64,000 nt of DNA, from positions 1,116,001-1,180,000 of the forward strand of contig CM031552.1 in the NCBI GenBank assembly GCA_018466975.1. Reading direction: 5' to 3'. A model generated the notes under the pieces. The model searched no databases and had not been told where the DNA came from. It saw nothing but the letters and a program-made list of their open reading frames with translations. Origin of the DNA: Sparassis latifolia. Lineage: Eukaryota; Basidiomycota; Agaricomycetes; Polyporales; Sparassidaceae. Within the stretch, counting starts at the first letter, position 1, and each line of letters starts with the position of its first letter. Of the stretch, positions 41,854 through 54,070 are shown in pieces. Position numbers and translations under genes: made by a program.

Positions 41854-44800
41854 ATGCCTCCTCGCACCAATTCAACTCCTACTAAGTGTGTTTCACTATA
41901 CTGCTGGTGTTTGTAGCCTCTTGATAGGTTTCATTTTAGGAACCGTGGTCGTACTGCTGGCCGAAAGTCGATTAAGTCTGATAAGATGGTCGCTGACTCT
42001 GAGTGAGCATTCTACTTCATGCCATGATAGTGATCTGATGTTATATAAACAGTGTTGAGATGGACGAGACCTCACCTTCAAAGCAGAAGAGAACTGCAGT
42101 GAAGTATGTGTTTGATTTCAATGTTGTGACGTCTCTCTAATATGACTCAGGTCAACTCCCAAAGCTGTAGTGCCTATACCTCGTAATGTGAAGGCCAAAA
42201 GATGGTGGACTATAGTGATGAGGATACAGTAACAAGGTACGTGCAGCTCACATTGTTTTTGATTATATGTTCAGCCGATGATCACAGGGAGAAGGCAATC
42301 ACTATGCCTCGCAAAGGTGGTAAGGACAAGAAGACCATAGACAACATAGACAACAGCGATGAGGATATGGCAGTGAGGTGCGTGACTCATACAACATGTC
42401 TATTCAGAAGCTGACTATCTGCGTCAGTTCTCCTCGTAAAGCTGGTAAGTATCAGAAGGTCATTGAAAGCAGTGATGATGAAACCAATCTGTACGTCTCT
42501 CTGATACTGCTGATGGAAACTAGTTTAATCCTCTAATTTATCCAAGTGCTTCACGCGTGTCCGGTCGTACCGCTGCCAAGATCGCTAGGTAAGTATTTTG
42601 TTACTGAGTCTTGAGTCGCTGTTTATAATGTGTGTAGTGCTAAGCTGAAGGACGTATTCATGGACAATGACTCCGATGTCGAGCAGTCTTTGGAGAGGTA
42701 TGCTATAGTCTTTTGTCTTTTTATTCTTCAAGTCTGAGTGTCTTGTAGTGATGCGGCTCTACCAATCAATGAACCCAAAATCACGGAAACTCCCAAGAAG
42801 AAGGCGAATAAGGCATTTGTTCTTTTGCCGACTCCCATTAGTCCTTCGCCCAAGTTTGTAGTTCAATTTATACTATTTTCAGACTCACTCATACATATGT
42901 TACTACAGCAAAGGAAAGGCGACTCATACACCCATCAAGCGAGTTTATGTCAGTGATTCTGACAAGGATGCACAGCCGGAACAGTATGTAACTTCAGTTT
43001 GACTATCGTCTCATATTTTTATACTATTTTATTCAGATCTTCCCTGTGAAGAAAGGTCGTAACAGGCAGAGTAAGCTTGACTCTGAAGCAGAAGCATCGA
43101 CAGAGCAATCCAAGCTTGATCATTATGATGTAATAATGTATGTTGTTTTCTTATATCAGTTCGCAATACTTTAAACTCACTTTGTTACATAGCCTGCTGC
43201 GCCTTGCCATGACAAAGATGTCAGAGCAGGAGAGACAAGATTTCTGCTTGCAAGTAAAGCAATACGATCCTAGAGACCGCGAGTATGTTAATAGCACAAG
43301 TATCTAACTGCCTATTGATTTCATTGAATAGATCTGCTTGTCTCCAACCAAATTCGCCAGCGGATCAAAAGGCAAGACGGAGGATGTTTTGTAAATACGT
43401 TTGATTATATTGTTATATGATACATTCTGAAACCAATCTGTACGACAGCATTCACCAGCCTTCATGCTCAGATGTTCAGAAACTGTTGCCCTCGTAAGCA
43501 AACATAAATATTTTCTGGTATATTCATTGATTTTAATATCCGCCTTAGTAAAGCAATCATGAAGGATGGAAAGATGGAGATCAATGTAAGTGTCATTGTT
43601 TGTTTCGATGCATTTCTAAGGATGACCATATTTGTTTTAACTTTTAGAACGAGTACATATATCCTATACACCTCTGTGCTTTAACTTATACTGTTTCCAG
43701 AGATACTGACGAAGGAGAGGAAAATTTTGAGTGCCAGGTCACATCCATAACCTTGATGGATGCCATTCTTCTCAAGGCTGATGTCTACGAGACTTTGCCT
43801 CCCTTCCGACGGTTCATCTCAGTTATATTTTACTCTTGTTTTACATTTTCTCACTCATAATATGCAGCGCCTACTATGTAATCACGTATCAGCCTATCAA
43901 TACGCTCACATTCACTGGTGTGCTGGACGGCTTTATGGGATATCAGGTGAATAAGCCGTAAGTCACTACTTTACTTTGCAGCAGATGCATTTTGTCTAAT
44001 ATTACATCGTAGTGCATTGATCAAGACGCTCACCTTCGCTTTCAGTGATGGTCTGTTTGTCAATCCTGCACGCGCAAATATAAAGAACTATCAGATGACA
44101 GGTTCTTTGGAAAGCTAACTAGGGGCTCGTCAACTGGCCATCACCTTTGGTGGTGTAACATTCAGCACTGTCGCTGCCTCATACATTCTACATTGAAGTG
44201 GACAAAAGATATCAACATTGCGCCAATGAGCCTAGAATGGGAGCGGACTGTTGCATTCTTTGGCTCATTCATTGGTGACAACTATGGTCTTTACACCTAT
44301 CAGAACAGTGTCACCATGTCCACCAGACCATCTTCATTGGAGCATCCTGACTATGTGGGCAATTGCATGTCCGATATTTTGTTTTATATCTTCTTTCACT
44401 TTGCTTATTCTTTTTTTAGCTGGCAGTACATCACTTAACAAGGCTTCTCCAAGCAAGGCTGTTGCAGGCAGGCATGGTGGCCCTTCTACCAGTGTTGATG
44501 GAAAGCGTGCAGCTAGCTTCATCTTACCGCAGGGAAAAGTTCCCAGCACACTTGATCATTAGGATGATAGTATGTCTGTTCTACAATATTCTCTGATCGT
44601 AACACTGATATGTCTGAGTCTTAGTTGTTGTATATGACCGCACCGCATTCTTCTAGGGCATTGAGAGTCGCAAGCGAGATAACGAGTTCTCTTTCAATTC
44701 AGTGCGTGACACGTTGAAATAATGAGGTTCCTCTTGGTTCTTTTGTTACTGTCCTGTACAGCCCTGGCCAGTATAAAACCAAGCTGGGGACAGACTCGGT

Positions 44801-44912
44801 GTCGCTCAATCTGATGGCAGTTTGTATCTTGTTGAAGGAGGATTATCTTGTTGAAGGAGGATTAATTGCACGGCGCTGTCTTCTCGAATACCTGATCATT
44901 ACAACTGTCTGA
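41854..44912 (+). pseudogene. Multi-exon family member B, nearly full length, with frameshifts
   Basis: ATG at 41854 opens MPPRTNSTPTK; the first intron (41886-41939) joins to NRGRTAGRKSIKSDKMVADS. About fourteen small exons separated by ~50-nt introns follow. The N-terminal ones are basic/acidic and low-complexity (SPSKQKRTAVK, VDYSDEDTVTR, NSDEDMAVR, SSDDETNL, NDSDVEQSLE). The C-terminal half has EENFECQVTSITLMDAILLK, ALIKTLTFAFSDGLFVNPAR, MSLEWERTVAFFGSFIGDNYG and NNEVPLGSFVTVLYSPGQYK, matching member A. Frame changes near 42200 and 44180 and a TAG at about 44655 suggest decay, although unrecognised introns could explain some. Function unknown; the charged N-terminus suggests a nuclear protein (inference). 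Confidence 0.6.
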
Positions 44913-45498
44913 TGCTTGCATCTTGAATATTATGAGCATACTTTGCATCGTAGTTTGTTGATATGCATAAGAAATATTGAGACCTCTGACTTGAAAGTTT
45001 GTTACGTGAATGCTGTAGTCTGATCATGTTCATTATGTTATATTTATTTTTTGGCCACGTCGCAACATCTCTTGTATCAACCACCACCATGCTTGCCTAT
45101 CGAATTTGTCTGAGGTTGCTAATAGCAGCCTTTTTGTGCTTTCAGCTCATGCTAGCTGGCCTTCTTGTGTCACAGTTAACTATAAACTGTGATTCTAATG
45201 TAAGCAAACTATATTGTTGGTGATTAAGAACTGTGATACCTGAGAAAATTATGTTGATTGAAGAAGATACTTCCAGTCAAATTGCATTATCTGTTGAGCA
45301 TGTTGCTAGGGTGCTGGCAGACAGTGTGGCTAGACCACAGGGTACAGGCAGACACCCTCTCGAAAAAATCTGTGCGGCTAGACTGCAGGGTACAGGCAGA
45401 CACCCTCTCAAAAAGGTCTATGCAGCTAAACTATAAAATATTGACTGACACATGCTGGAAAAAATATATATATTCATAAAGGGCCTTCAATCGTATAT
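44913..45498 (+). other. Spacer with a 48-bp tandem repeat before Helitron copy 2
   Basis: No clear gene. A short hydrophobic frame (44999-45223) has no support. At 45328, 45376 and 45424 a 48-bp unit recurs (GGCTAGACcaCAGGGTACAG, GCAGACACCCTCTC), which in frame 45233-45436 reads PQGTGRHPLEKICAARLQGT. This may be the N-terminal edge of the Helitron protein or its leader. No Helitron 5' terminus of the TTACGATTCCTGAG type was found. Confidence 0.4.
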
Positions 45499-48151
45499 TT
45501 GTCATATGCAATTGCACATGTTCTATTTTACAGACCGATTTCATACTTGCAGCTTACTCGTCTGATGCTAATTCGGGCATTCTTTCGTAGACATGACTTC
45601 TATGTGCTGCTACGAGCTTACACTAACTCCATACAGCCAAAGTCACCATCTCAACCAAAGTTCTTATATTTCAAAACTCAGATTACTATTAATAATGAAG
45701 TACGTGGTGGAGGTATTGCTCCTAAAAAACCTCGCACCTGGTCTGCTGCTGAGCTTCATGCATATAATGCAATGTCATATGATATTGATGAGCGATACAA
45801 ATTCTGGGATTACTCACTGAAAAACACCACAAAGATATCTCAATTCCATCCAGATATCATTCAGGTGGATATACCACTTTCTATACTATCACAAAGACTA
45901 CCAGCACATACTCTGCATACAATTGGACAGTTACATGGCCTTAGTATAAGTGGCAAAAGGCTTACGAGAGACAATCTTGAATCAATTCTGTCTGAGCATA
46001 TTTGTACTACGTGTTCTGACTTTGTTACTGGTTTTCAGAAAGTGCAACCAATTCAGAACAATGCTCAGCGCAGCGAGACTTATTGTAAGTCGGGTAAGAA
46101 GATTACAGAGAAAAAACCAAAGCCTAAAACAAGTGAGACTATTCATACAACTGCTTTTTCACCTGCTCCACCTCCAATATCATTGATACATGAGACAATT
46201 AATGGATTTTGTACCGATACTAACCCATCTCAATTTATAGAAATGGCCTGCACTGTTTGCGCATTGCTAAAGCCTGTCACAGAGCTCACAAGTCTGACTG
46301 AAGTGCGAGCAAACCTCTCATTGCTGTGCACATCTGACTTTATTCAAACTAGAAAAGACGCTCATTGCACGTGTAAAACATAATCACTGTATTGTACGGG
46401 TAGCATCATCTTGAATGCATAAGATGAAGGCCAATGCGGTATGTCATTCTGTTCCTATGCCAAAAATCTATGCGGCATTACCACCCAGTTGTGAAGAACT
46501 GGATGAAGTCCTTGCATTTCTCTATATTGGACCATCAAAGCCTACCCCTAAGGAGTATGCTCGTACCCCTTTTCTTGTTTGTCGCAACAAAGTGGCGCAC
46601 GCACTAGAATGGCTTAAACTCAACCATATTGACTATGCTGACCTTGAGATCTCTTATTCAAATCCACAGACCTATCCAGAAGATGTTCCTCCAGTAATTG
46701 TCGATTATCACCAATCTTATGATGGTACCAAAGTTGCAGAGGCTACCGCAGTGCATGATACTGCAGAAGATGATGGCACAACAGAAGGCCAGTGTCCATT
46801 TACTGTGCATGGCTTGACAGGCACTTCTATGGTAAATATGATGACTATGAAGCCACTAGAGATCTGTGCACGAGCCATACAACACTTTAAAGAAGGCAAG
46901 GTACTTGGTATCGGTCAGGATAGTCAACCGCAAAGTCTATATCATAATCCTCAGTTGTTCTCACAGATGTTTTCATGGCTATTCCCATATGGCTTTGGTG
47001 GAATGGAGAATGTTCGAGGAATGGAGTCTGTATCAGAGACCAAGCGTAAGCAGCAATTGCTAATGTACCATGACAAGCGATTTCAGACTGAACCTTTATT
47101 TCCACTCGTTGCATTTAATCAAGAACAGATTAAAAATGCGACTACAGCAGGCTATCTTCTTGCAAATAAGCAGAAATTTACAGATATCACCAACCATCTA
47201 CTTAATCTTAGTGATAGTACTCTCACTGACCTCATCAAATGACTCTCTGCTGGACACGTCAAGCCTGAGACAGAGGAAGAGAAAGCTTGTTTCAAAATTA
47301 TTAACGACTTAGATCATGTCGGTTATAAAGTCCAAGGCTCCATGACCAATCGAAAGATCATGCGGAATGAGATTTGGGCACTCACCAGCTACCTTGGTGT
47401 GCCATCATGGTTTATTACATTTGCACCTGCAGATCTTAATCACCCAATTGCCTTGTACTTTGCGGATACTCAACAGACCTTCTTACCAGACTTTAGAAAG
47501 TATGATGAATGGTATCGACTAATTGCAAATAATCCAGTTGCTGGTGCAAGATTTTTCAAAATGATGGTTGAGCTTTTTCTAAAGCATGTACTTGATCGAC
47601 CTGGAATATATGGTGAGACCGCAGGCTACTATGACACAGTTGAACAGCAGGGTCGGCTGACTCTTCATATGCATATGATGATTTGGATCATGAATGCGCT
47701 TACTCCACAAGAGATACGAGACAGAATTATGGATCTCAATTCAGATTTTCAGAAGGCGCGTGTACTACTGACCAAGATTGTCAATGCTTTGACCGCTAAT
47801 CTAGAAATTGGTGGACCGATGGCCTCTCTGTACTTACTTGGTCATAGTGATCATTACACCAGTCACAATTTTAAGATCTGTTACTGGAGAAGCTATGTTA
47901 ACCAGGCTAAAAATGCATGGTCAACTGCGATAACAGTGTCAGATCATATGAATATTGATGAACCTTTAGAAGATTCACTGCATTACGAGAAGGAAAAGAT
48001 TGTACTAGGTAATGTTCAAGGAGAGTATGTTGCCTTATCTCCAGTGTTAGACTATGTCTATCGGCCCAAAAAGTATGAATCTGTAACTGGATTCGTCGCT
48101 CTAAGAAAGAACCAATATCCAGGAAGAAAGATACCCGATCTGCCAATTTAA
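45499..48151 (+). pseudogene. Helitron copy 2: N-terminal region, DUF6570-type region and Rep
   Basis: The frame 45499-46383 carries CTTCSDFVTGFQKVQ and CTVCALLKPVTELTSL. Then, after a deletion and frame change, ARVKHNHCIVRVASS leads to MHKMKANAVCHSVPMPK and LPPSCEELDEVLAFLYIGPS. The Rep N-domain has FSWLFPYGFGG, HDKRFQTEPLFPLVAFN, and (47342-48151) MRNEIWALTSYLGVPSWFIT and the HUH HMHMMIW at 47666-47674. At SDFQ the sequence jumps to KARVLLTKIVNALTANLEIG, so the zinc clusters and YxxxYxxK tyrosines of copy 1 are missing. A TGA lies at 47240. Without the tyrosines the Rep cannot nick and join DNA. Confidence 0.88.
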
Positions 48152-48165
48152 ATGCCTTTGATACA

Positions 48166-50305
48166 GTGACTATAGAACCTGACATTAATGAAGATGCCAG
48201 TGAAACTGATTTTGAAAATAACTATGCAGTTGACGATGAATTTTTTGACCTTCCCAAGGTCAATAATCCAGCGTTTAAAGAGGAAGAGGAAGAGAAAGAT
48301 GTCACTTACAATGAACAGATCTCCAATATGATGACGGAGGAGGAAGAAAGTGAAGATGAACTTCTGCTGACCACAAAGTCTGCAAAGAAGGCAGCAGCAC
48401 AAGAAGAGAAGGAGCATCTGGCCTTGGAATTAAAACCTGATTAGTTTACTGTAGAACATCCTCAGAAAGCAACTCACCAGGTACGACTGCTGGCTGAAGC
48501 AGACAGTCTGGTACCCAACTTTGTAGGTGTGACAGGAGATCCTTTGTAACAAGAGGAGCAGGCAGTAGGTAATTCAGATGAAGTAGATCCCAAGACAGGA
48601 CTGCATATAAGCAAGGATGTGGACACAGTGAAGGTAATTGATCAGTCTTATCTGGATAAGAATTTTGAGGCAAAGAACAAAGCAGATCAAACTCTGATCA
48701 ATGATACTGTCAAAAACTTTAGTCTCAACACTGACCAAGAGCATGCCTTACAAATCATAGCAAACCATGCAACTGATCCCAGTGGTGAGCAACTGAAGAT
48801 GTACTTAGGCGGAATGGCAGGCACAGGAAAATCTCAAGTTATTAAGGCCCTGATTCATTTCTTTGGTGAGCGAAAGGAAGGCTATCGGTTTATGTGTGTT
48901 GCACCTACAGGCTCTGCTGCTGCACTCATTGCAGGCTCCACATATCACTCTATGCTTGGTTTTAGCAAGTTTGGTGACTCTCAGACTTCCTTGATGCAAG
49001 TCTGTGCACGACTACTCAATGTTGACTATATATTTGTGGATGAGGTGTCTATGGTAGACTGCAACAGCATGTATAATATATGTGCAAAAATGAGCACTGC
49101 TCTCAAGAATGAAGGTATACCCTTTGGAGGAATTAATATGATATTTGCTGGTGATTTTACACAGCTTCCACCGGCTGGACCTACCTTGGTGTCTATGGTA
49201 GACTGCAACAGCATGTATAATATATGTGCAAAAATGAGCACTGCTCTCAAGAATGAAGGTATACTCTTTGGAGGAATTAATATGATATTTGCTGGTGATT
49301 TTGCACAGCTTCCACTGGCTGGACCTACCTTTTCTTTATATTCACATAAGGTTGGAATGCATAGTAATGTACATACAACCAATGGATACCATCTCCAAGA
49401 AGCCACACTAGGCAAGGCACTCTGGCATCAAGTTACTACAGTAGTAATTCTGCGTGAGAACATGAGACAGTGCTTACAAAATCCAAATGATGCCAAATTG
49501 TGTAAGGCCTTGGAGAACCTTCGCTTTAAATCCTGTACTATGGCAGACATTAAACATATTGAATCCAGAATTGCCGGTTGTGCAGCAGACAAGCCCAAAT
49601 TGAACCAACCAAGATTTAGAAATGTGTCTGTGATCACAGCATGGAATACTCACCAAGATAAAATCAATGAACTTGGATGTGCACGATTTGCTCAAGAGAC
49701 TAAGCAGGAGTTGAAGACATTCTATTCTGCAGACAAACGGTCAGATACACCAGATGACAAACCAAGTCGCAAACAGAAGGTGGTCAATCCACAACGGAAG
49801 TCTAACAAGATTGAGCCACCCAGGGAAACTCACCATTTGTCTTGGTCTACCTGTAATGATTAAAACAAATGAGGCCACAGAATGCTGTGTAACTAATGGT
49901 GCAGAAGGTATAATTGTTGGTTGGAAGTCAAAGCCACTTGAAAATAATAAATATGCTTTGGAGACACTATTTATCAAACTTACTGCACCTCCAACACCCG
50001 TTTAGCTAGATGGATTGCCTGAGAATGTTGTACCTATCAGTCAGCAGGGTATCAAAGTGAAGTGTAATATGCAAAATGATAAACTTCTAATCATTATGCA
50101 ATATCAAGTTCCTGTGATCCCTAACTTTGCAATGACAGACTTTGGATCTCAGGGTCATACTCATCCGGACAATGTCTGTGACTTACAGAACTGTCGGTCT
50201 CACCAGTCTGTTTACACTTGTCTATTTCGTGGATCCACATATGAGGGCACTATAATTGTGCAGGGATTTGATCACAAAAAAATGACAGGTGGTCTGGTTA
50301 TCTGA
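48166..50305 (+). pseudogene. Helitron copy 2: Pif1-like helicase
   Basis: An acidic start (EEEEEKDVTYNEQIS, TEEEESEDELLLTTK) is followed by VPNFVGVTGDPL and a TAA at 48547. The ~250-residue linker of copy 1 is missing. The helicase frame from 48619 has LNTDQEHALQIIANHA, Walker A GGMAGTGKSQVIKAL, Walker B FVDEVSMVD, FAGDFTQLPP, VVILRENMRQ and VSVITAWNTHQDKINELG. A frame change near 49820 continues with ICLGLPVMIKTNEATE, then a TAG at 50003, and QGHTHPDNVC, YTCLFRGSTYEGTI to 50305. The core is duplicated at 49045-49332. Confidence 0.9.
49045..49332 (+). repeat. In-frame 144-bp tandem duplication in the helicase
   Basis: The segment 49045-49188 (VSMVDCNSMYNICAKM through LPPAGPTL) is repeated at 49189-49332 with only a few substitutions. 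It doubles the stretch from Walker B to motif III, adding 48 residues without changing frame. Confidence 0.95.
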
Positions 50306-51624
50306 GGCAAGAATTCAGAGAGCTTGAGTTATTGGATGAGATTACCAAGTTGCGGTATCACAAGAAGTTGGCCAGTGAAGTGGAGGGTAATATTCGTAAT
50401 CAACTGATATATTCCTTCCGATCATATAAAGGACCAGAGCATGTACCTAAAGGCATACATTCTGAGCTCAAATGGTCACAGGAGAAGCCATTTAAACTTG
50501 AGAAAGTTGAAGAAGAGAGCGACTGGCAGTTATTGAAAAGACCTAAGAGGGGAGCCAAAAAGACAGTGAACGACATAGATGTACAGATGGAAGAACCCGA
50601 GATCTCGCAAGTAAAGAAGGATATTAGCAAGTTTGTTTCTGCACAAGGCACTAAACAGTTGACAACTGTCAGCAATGATCCAGGACAGAAGCGCGGTGCA
50701 AAGCGAAAGCATCTTGAGGAAATCAATGCAATGTTGCCTGAGCAAAAGAGACATAAAACTGAGAATGACCCTGTTGATCTTGCTGCAAATGGTCCAATTG
50801 GATTTAAATGGAACAAAGACACTTACAGCTGCGCATATGATAGCTTGTTTAGTATTTTATTCCATCTATTCTCTACAGAGACTGAGCATTGGATGGCAGA
50901 TATATGCATGCAAAATCAATATCTGGAGCACTTTACCGCTGTATTCAGCCAAGTGTTACAACAGAGACTTACAATGGAACAAGCAAGAGACCATATGCGA
51001 GTAATACTCCATCAGGTCGATCCTGTTGCACTTCCAATCACTGGTACTGCAGGCTCAGATCTAATAAAGCTGTGTACCACCATGCTTGGCTGTGATGAAG
51101 ACCATATAACTGGAACCCTTGTCTGCAAGCATTGCAAGTATCAACATGAATCAGAATCTGACAATACAATGTTATGGGACTGCACCAAGCCTATCTGGAA
51201 AGAATCAGGACTGAAAATGGGAAACTGTAAGTGACGCAAGCTGTCGGACTGGTTATTTCCCTTGTTTGACAGAAAAACATCAGCACGATGTCCACAATGT
51301 GGAAAAAAAATGTACATGCAAGTAAACTTTGCACAAAATCCAAATTTTGTTCTCTTCTCTACCAATGAAGTCAAAGTTGAGTGCAATCCCAAGCTGTACA
51401 TTGATGAAGATGATCATGAATATCGACTTTGTGGAATGATATACTTTGGTGGATTTCACTTTACATCTCGGATTATAATGGCAGACAAGCAAGTATGGTA
51501 TAATGATGGTATTAGCACTGGTACTTACTCCAAATTTGAGTGCTCTTTGGATGACATGGCAGCAAATGTATTGGCAGAAGTTGAGAACAGAAGGTGTAGC
51601 ATTGTAATATATTGTAAGATGTAG
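50306..51624 (+). pseudogene. Helitron copy 2: C-terminal USP-like cysteine protease domain
   Basis: The frame 50332-51231 has ELKWSQEKPFKLEKVEEESD, a bipartite Lys/Arg tract (KRGAKRK..EQKRHK) and then GFKWNKDTYSCAYDSLFSIL, with the candidate catalytic Cys at 50830-50832. CKHCKYQHESES is a Cys pair, repeated in CPQCGKKMYM after a TGA at 51232. LCGMIYFGGFHFTSRIIM..QVWYNDGISTG resembles the USP His box (His at 51457-51459). The frame ends at 51624. Except for the single stop, the domain is complete and better preserved than the Rep. USPs cleave ubiquitin from proteins; the assignment here is by motif order only. Confidence 0.7.
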
Positions 51625-51741
51625 ACAGAATTTACTATTCAAGAATTGCTTCGAAGTTGGGTAGAAGAAAGTAGGAACACAGGAACATCAGACCTCAGGA
51701 ATCATTCCTGCCATGCAAAGCAATGGCCCACTCTCCACAAG

Positions 51742-52595
51742 TTGTACCCTTCTATCCAGTATGCATATTACTTTTAACTTGTGCAATAATCGGTACTTCC
51801 CCTTAGATATGGGTACCGCACAAAAGGACACTTGCAATTCGATCATGTGACCTATCTGAATCGTCGCCAGTTGTATCGAAAGTGTACGACTGGTTTTGCT
51901 ATCAGAGTTATGTATGTGGGTGATATTCCATGGCTCACCTTCTGCCATACTTATTCGGGCTCGGTCATTCATAGTATCGCACTTGGTTGTCCGATGCATG
52001 AATGTATCCTCCCATTTGGTTTTTCAGTATTCCAAATGGGTCGATGTCAGCAGTTAACTCGACTTCCCACTCTCTGGTGACCTCCTCTGGTGATGAGAGG
52101 TATCGATTCCCAAAGTCCAGTATTAGCTGGCCCTGGATACGTCGCGGCATCCAGGGAAGAAGTGTGGTGCCGTTCACCCTCTCTGACATAAGCTGATGAA
52201 TATTGATTATCACTTTGATACAGTTCTCGAAAGGCATTGCACCAAGCCCTGCGAGTGATATGGATTGTTTGCAGACCGGATACGTGTCGGCAGTCTACGA
52301 TTTGATGAGGGGGGGAAACATAGGAAGGTTGAATGGTACATACTGGTTACATCGGATAATCAGTGGTAGCATCTTCTCTCATACGTAACCCTGGATGTAA
52401 AGGACCATTTCGTCGTGCACCTCTTTAATGCTGTGATCAAGAGGCCAGGTAAAATCAACTCTTTTATCCACGCTGGGACTGAACGTCTGGGTGCATATTC
52501 TGGGGTGCTTGGGCTGCATATCGTAAGGGAAATCAGTTATGTGTTACTCCACGGATCCACCAGCACCAAGAGCTCACATCGGTCATAAAAACCAA
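51742..52595 (-). pseudogene. Fragment of NIDPFGIL-family gene between two Helitron ends
   Basis: On the minus strand QTFSPSVDKRVDFTWPLDHSI and VLYIQGYVxEKMLPLIIRC correspond to the second exon of the gene at 40331-41395. ERVNGTTLLPWMPRRIQGQL, FGNRYLSSPEEVTREWEVEL, DIDPFGILKNQMGGYIHASDNQ correspond to its third. IGHMIELQVSFCAVPISKG and LLHKLKVICILDRRV correspond to its fourth. A stop (after IQGYV) and a frameshift break it. Both ends of the fragment coincide with Helitron 3' termini, at 51741 (plus) and 52596 (minus). The rest of the gene is not in the neighbourhood. Confidence 0.75.
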
Positions 52596-53559
52596 CTTGT
52601 GGGGAGTGGGCCACTGCTTTGCATGGCAGGAACGATTTATGAGGTTTTGTGTTTCTGCCTTTTTCTCATCATTTAATTATTTTTACATGCATTAATCATG
52701 TTGTATTACTCCTTAATAGTTAATTACTTGTAAAGGGTAGTCCATTGCATTATATAGCATCTTGTATTTTTACCTGGTATCTATTTAAAGGTTTCACCAT
52801 TTGTATTTACTCAAAACAGTCACTTTAGGTAAAAATCTACTAAAATTTCATAGTATACTAATAACTATAAAGAACTCAAGTCTTTCTTGTTGGTGTATAA
52901 TTTTTTGAATCTGAACCTCTGTTTTTATTTCAACTACATTTATGTAAAAATTCATTTTATACAAATAGCAAAAACAAAATATAGTATTAGGATGACTTGT
53001 AATATCATTTAGATAATCTAAGTATCATTAATAACTGCATTACAATATTGTAGTATGTTATTCATCTAATATTGTACTTACAAATATTTAGTAACAGTAC
53101 TGCAATAGTCCAGCATGCCATCTATATGTTTATATAAAAAAGTTATCAGAAAATGCTAGTAATTTTTAAATAAAAGCATTATAATAGTCTATAATGTCAT
53201 TCAATAATTGGTCTATTACTTAGTAATATATAGTAAGCTTCTAACAATATTATAATTTTGACTTACTTATAAGATGTTATCTGATTATAGTTTATAAAAA
53301 TCTTATAATAGTACATAAGAGTATGTGACACACTTCATAACAATAATATATTATGTTATCACATGAGTCTTAAACAACTGCTATGTCGTCTACCCACTTT
53401 TCCCATTTAATATTAGTCAATAATCTAGTATAATGTAGGTAATAATATATTTTAGTGACCTGATAATAGTCTAACATATTGATAAGTATCTCAGTGTAAA
53501 ATTCTTAAAAATATGACTTTAAAATCATCCTACTGTGTCCTTTTATCAAAACTATATAA

Positions 53560-54070
53560 GAATGTTTCTAAAAATTGTTAGTACACCTCTCCAAAAAATC
53601 ACCTTCAAAATGGTTTAAAATGAGACTATTATGTTGTTCTGCAAAAAGTACACAAAAATATTACTACAAAGTTTCTAGTATACATTTTAAAAGACTGAGC
53701 TGAAAAATGGCTTTAAAATGATACTACTATGTTCTTCTACAAGAAGTTTATAAAAACATAACCAAAAAGTGACTAGTATGCATTTTAAAAGACTCAGCTG
53801 AAGAATGGCTTTAAAATGATGTTACTATGTCATTTTATAAAATTTGTACAAAAACATAACTAAAAAGTGATTAGTACACATTCTAAAAGATTTTGCTGAA
53901 AAATGACTTTAAAATGATATTACTATGTTATTTGGCAAAAAGTATATAAAAAGGTGACTAGTATGCATTATAAAAGACTGAGCTGAAAAATGGCATCAAA
54001 ATGATGCTACTATATTATTTTATAAAATCTATATAAAAACATGACTAAAAAGTTATTAATATTCATTTTA
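53560..54070 (-). repeat. ~95-bp AT-rich repeats in Helitron e
   Basis: About five inverted units (AAAAGTGACTAGTATGCATT, GACTgAGCTGAAAAATGGCT, ATACTACTATGTT). Same family as the plus-strand blocks elsewhere; no coding potential. Confidence 0.8.

Larger units (their letters stand above)
45499..51741 (+). mobile_element. Helitron coding copy 2 (Rep/helicase/USP-like), internally deleted
   Basis: Plus-strand coding runs through the N-terminal region, DUF6570-type region, Rep HUH, helicase and USP-like domain. It ends in CAGGAATCATTCCTGCCATG, GCAATGG and CCCACTCTCCACAAG at 51741 before a host T, the same terminus as the non-autonomous elements. Compared with copy 1 it lacks three segments: the DUF6570 Cys-pair stretch (near 46350), the Rep YxxxYxxK block (near 47750) and the Rep-helicase linker (near 48545). 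It has a 144-bp duplication in the helicase. No 5' terminus identified. Confidence 0.9.
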
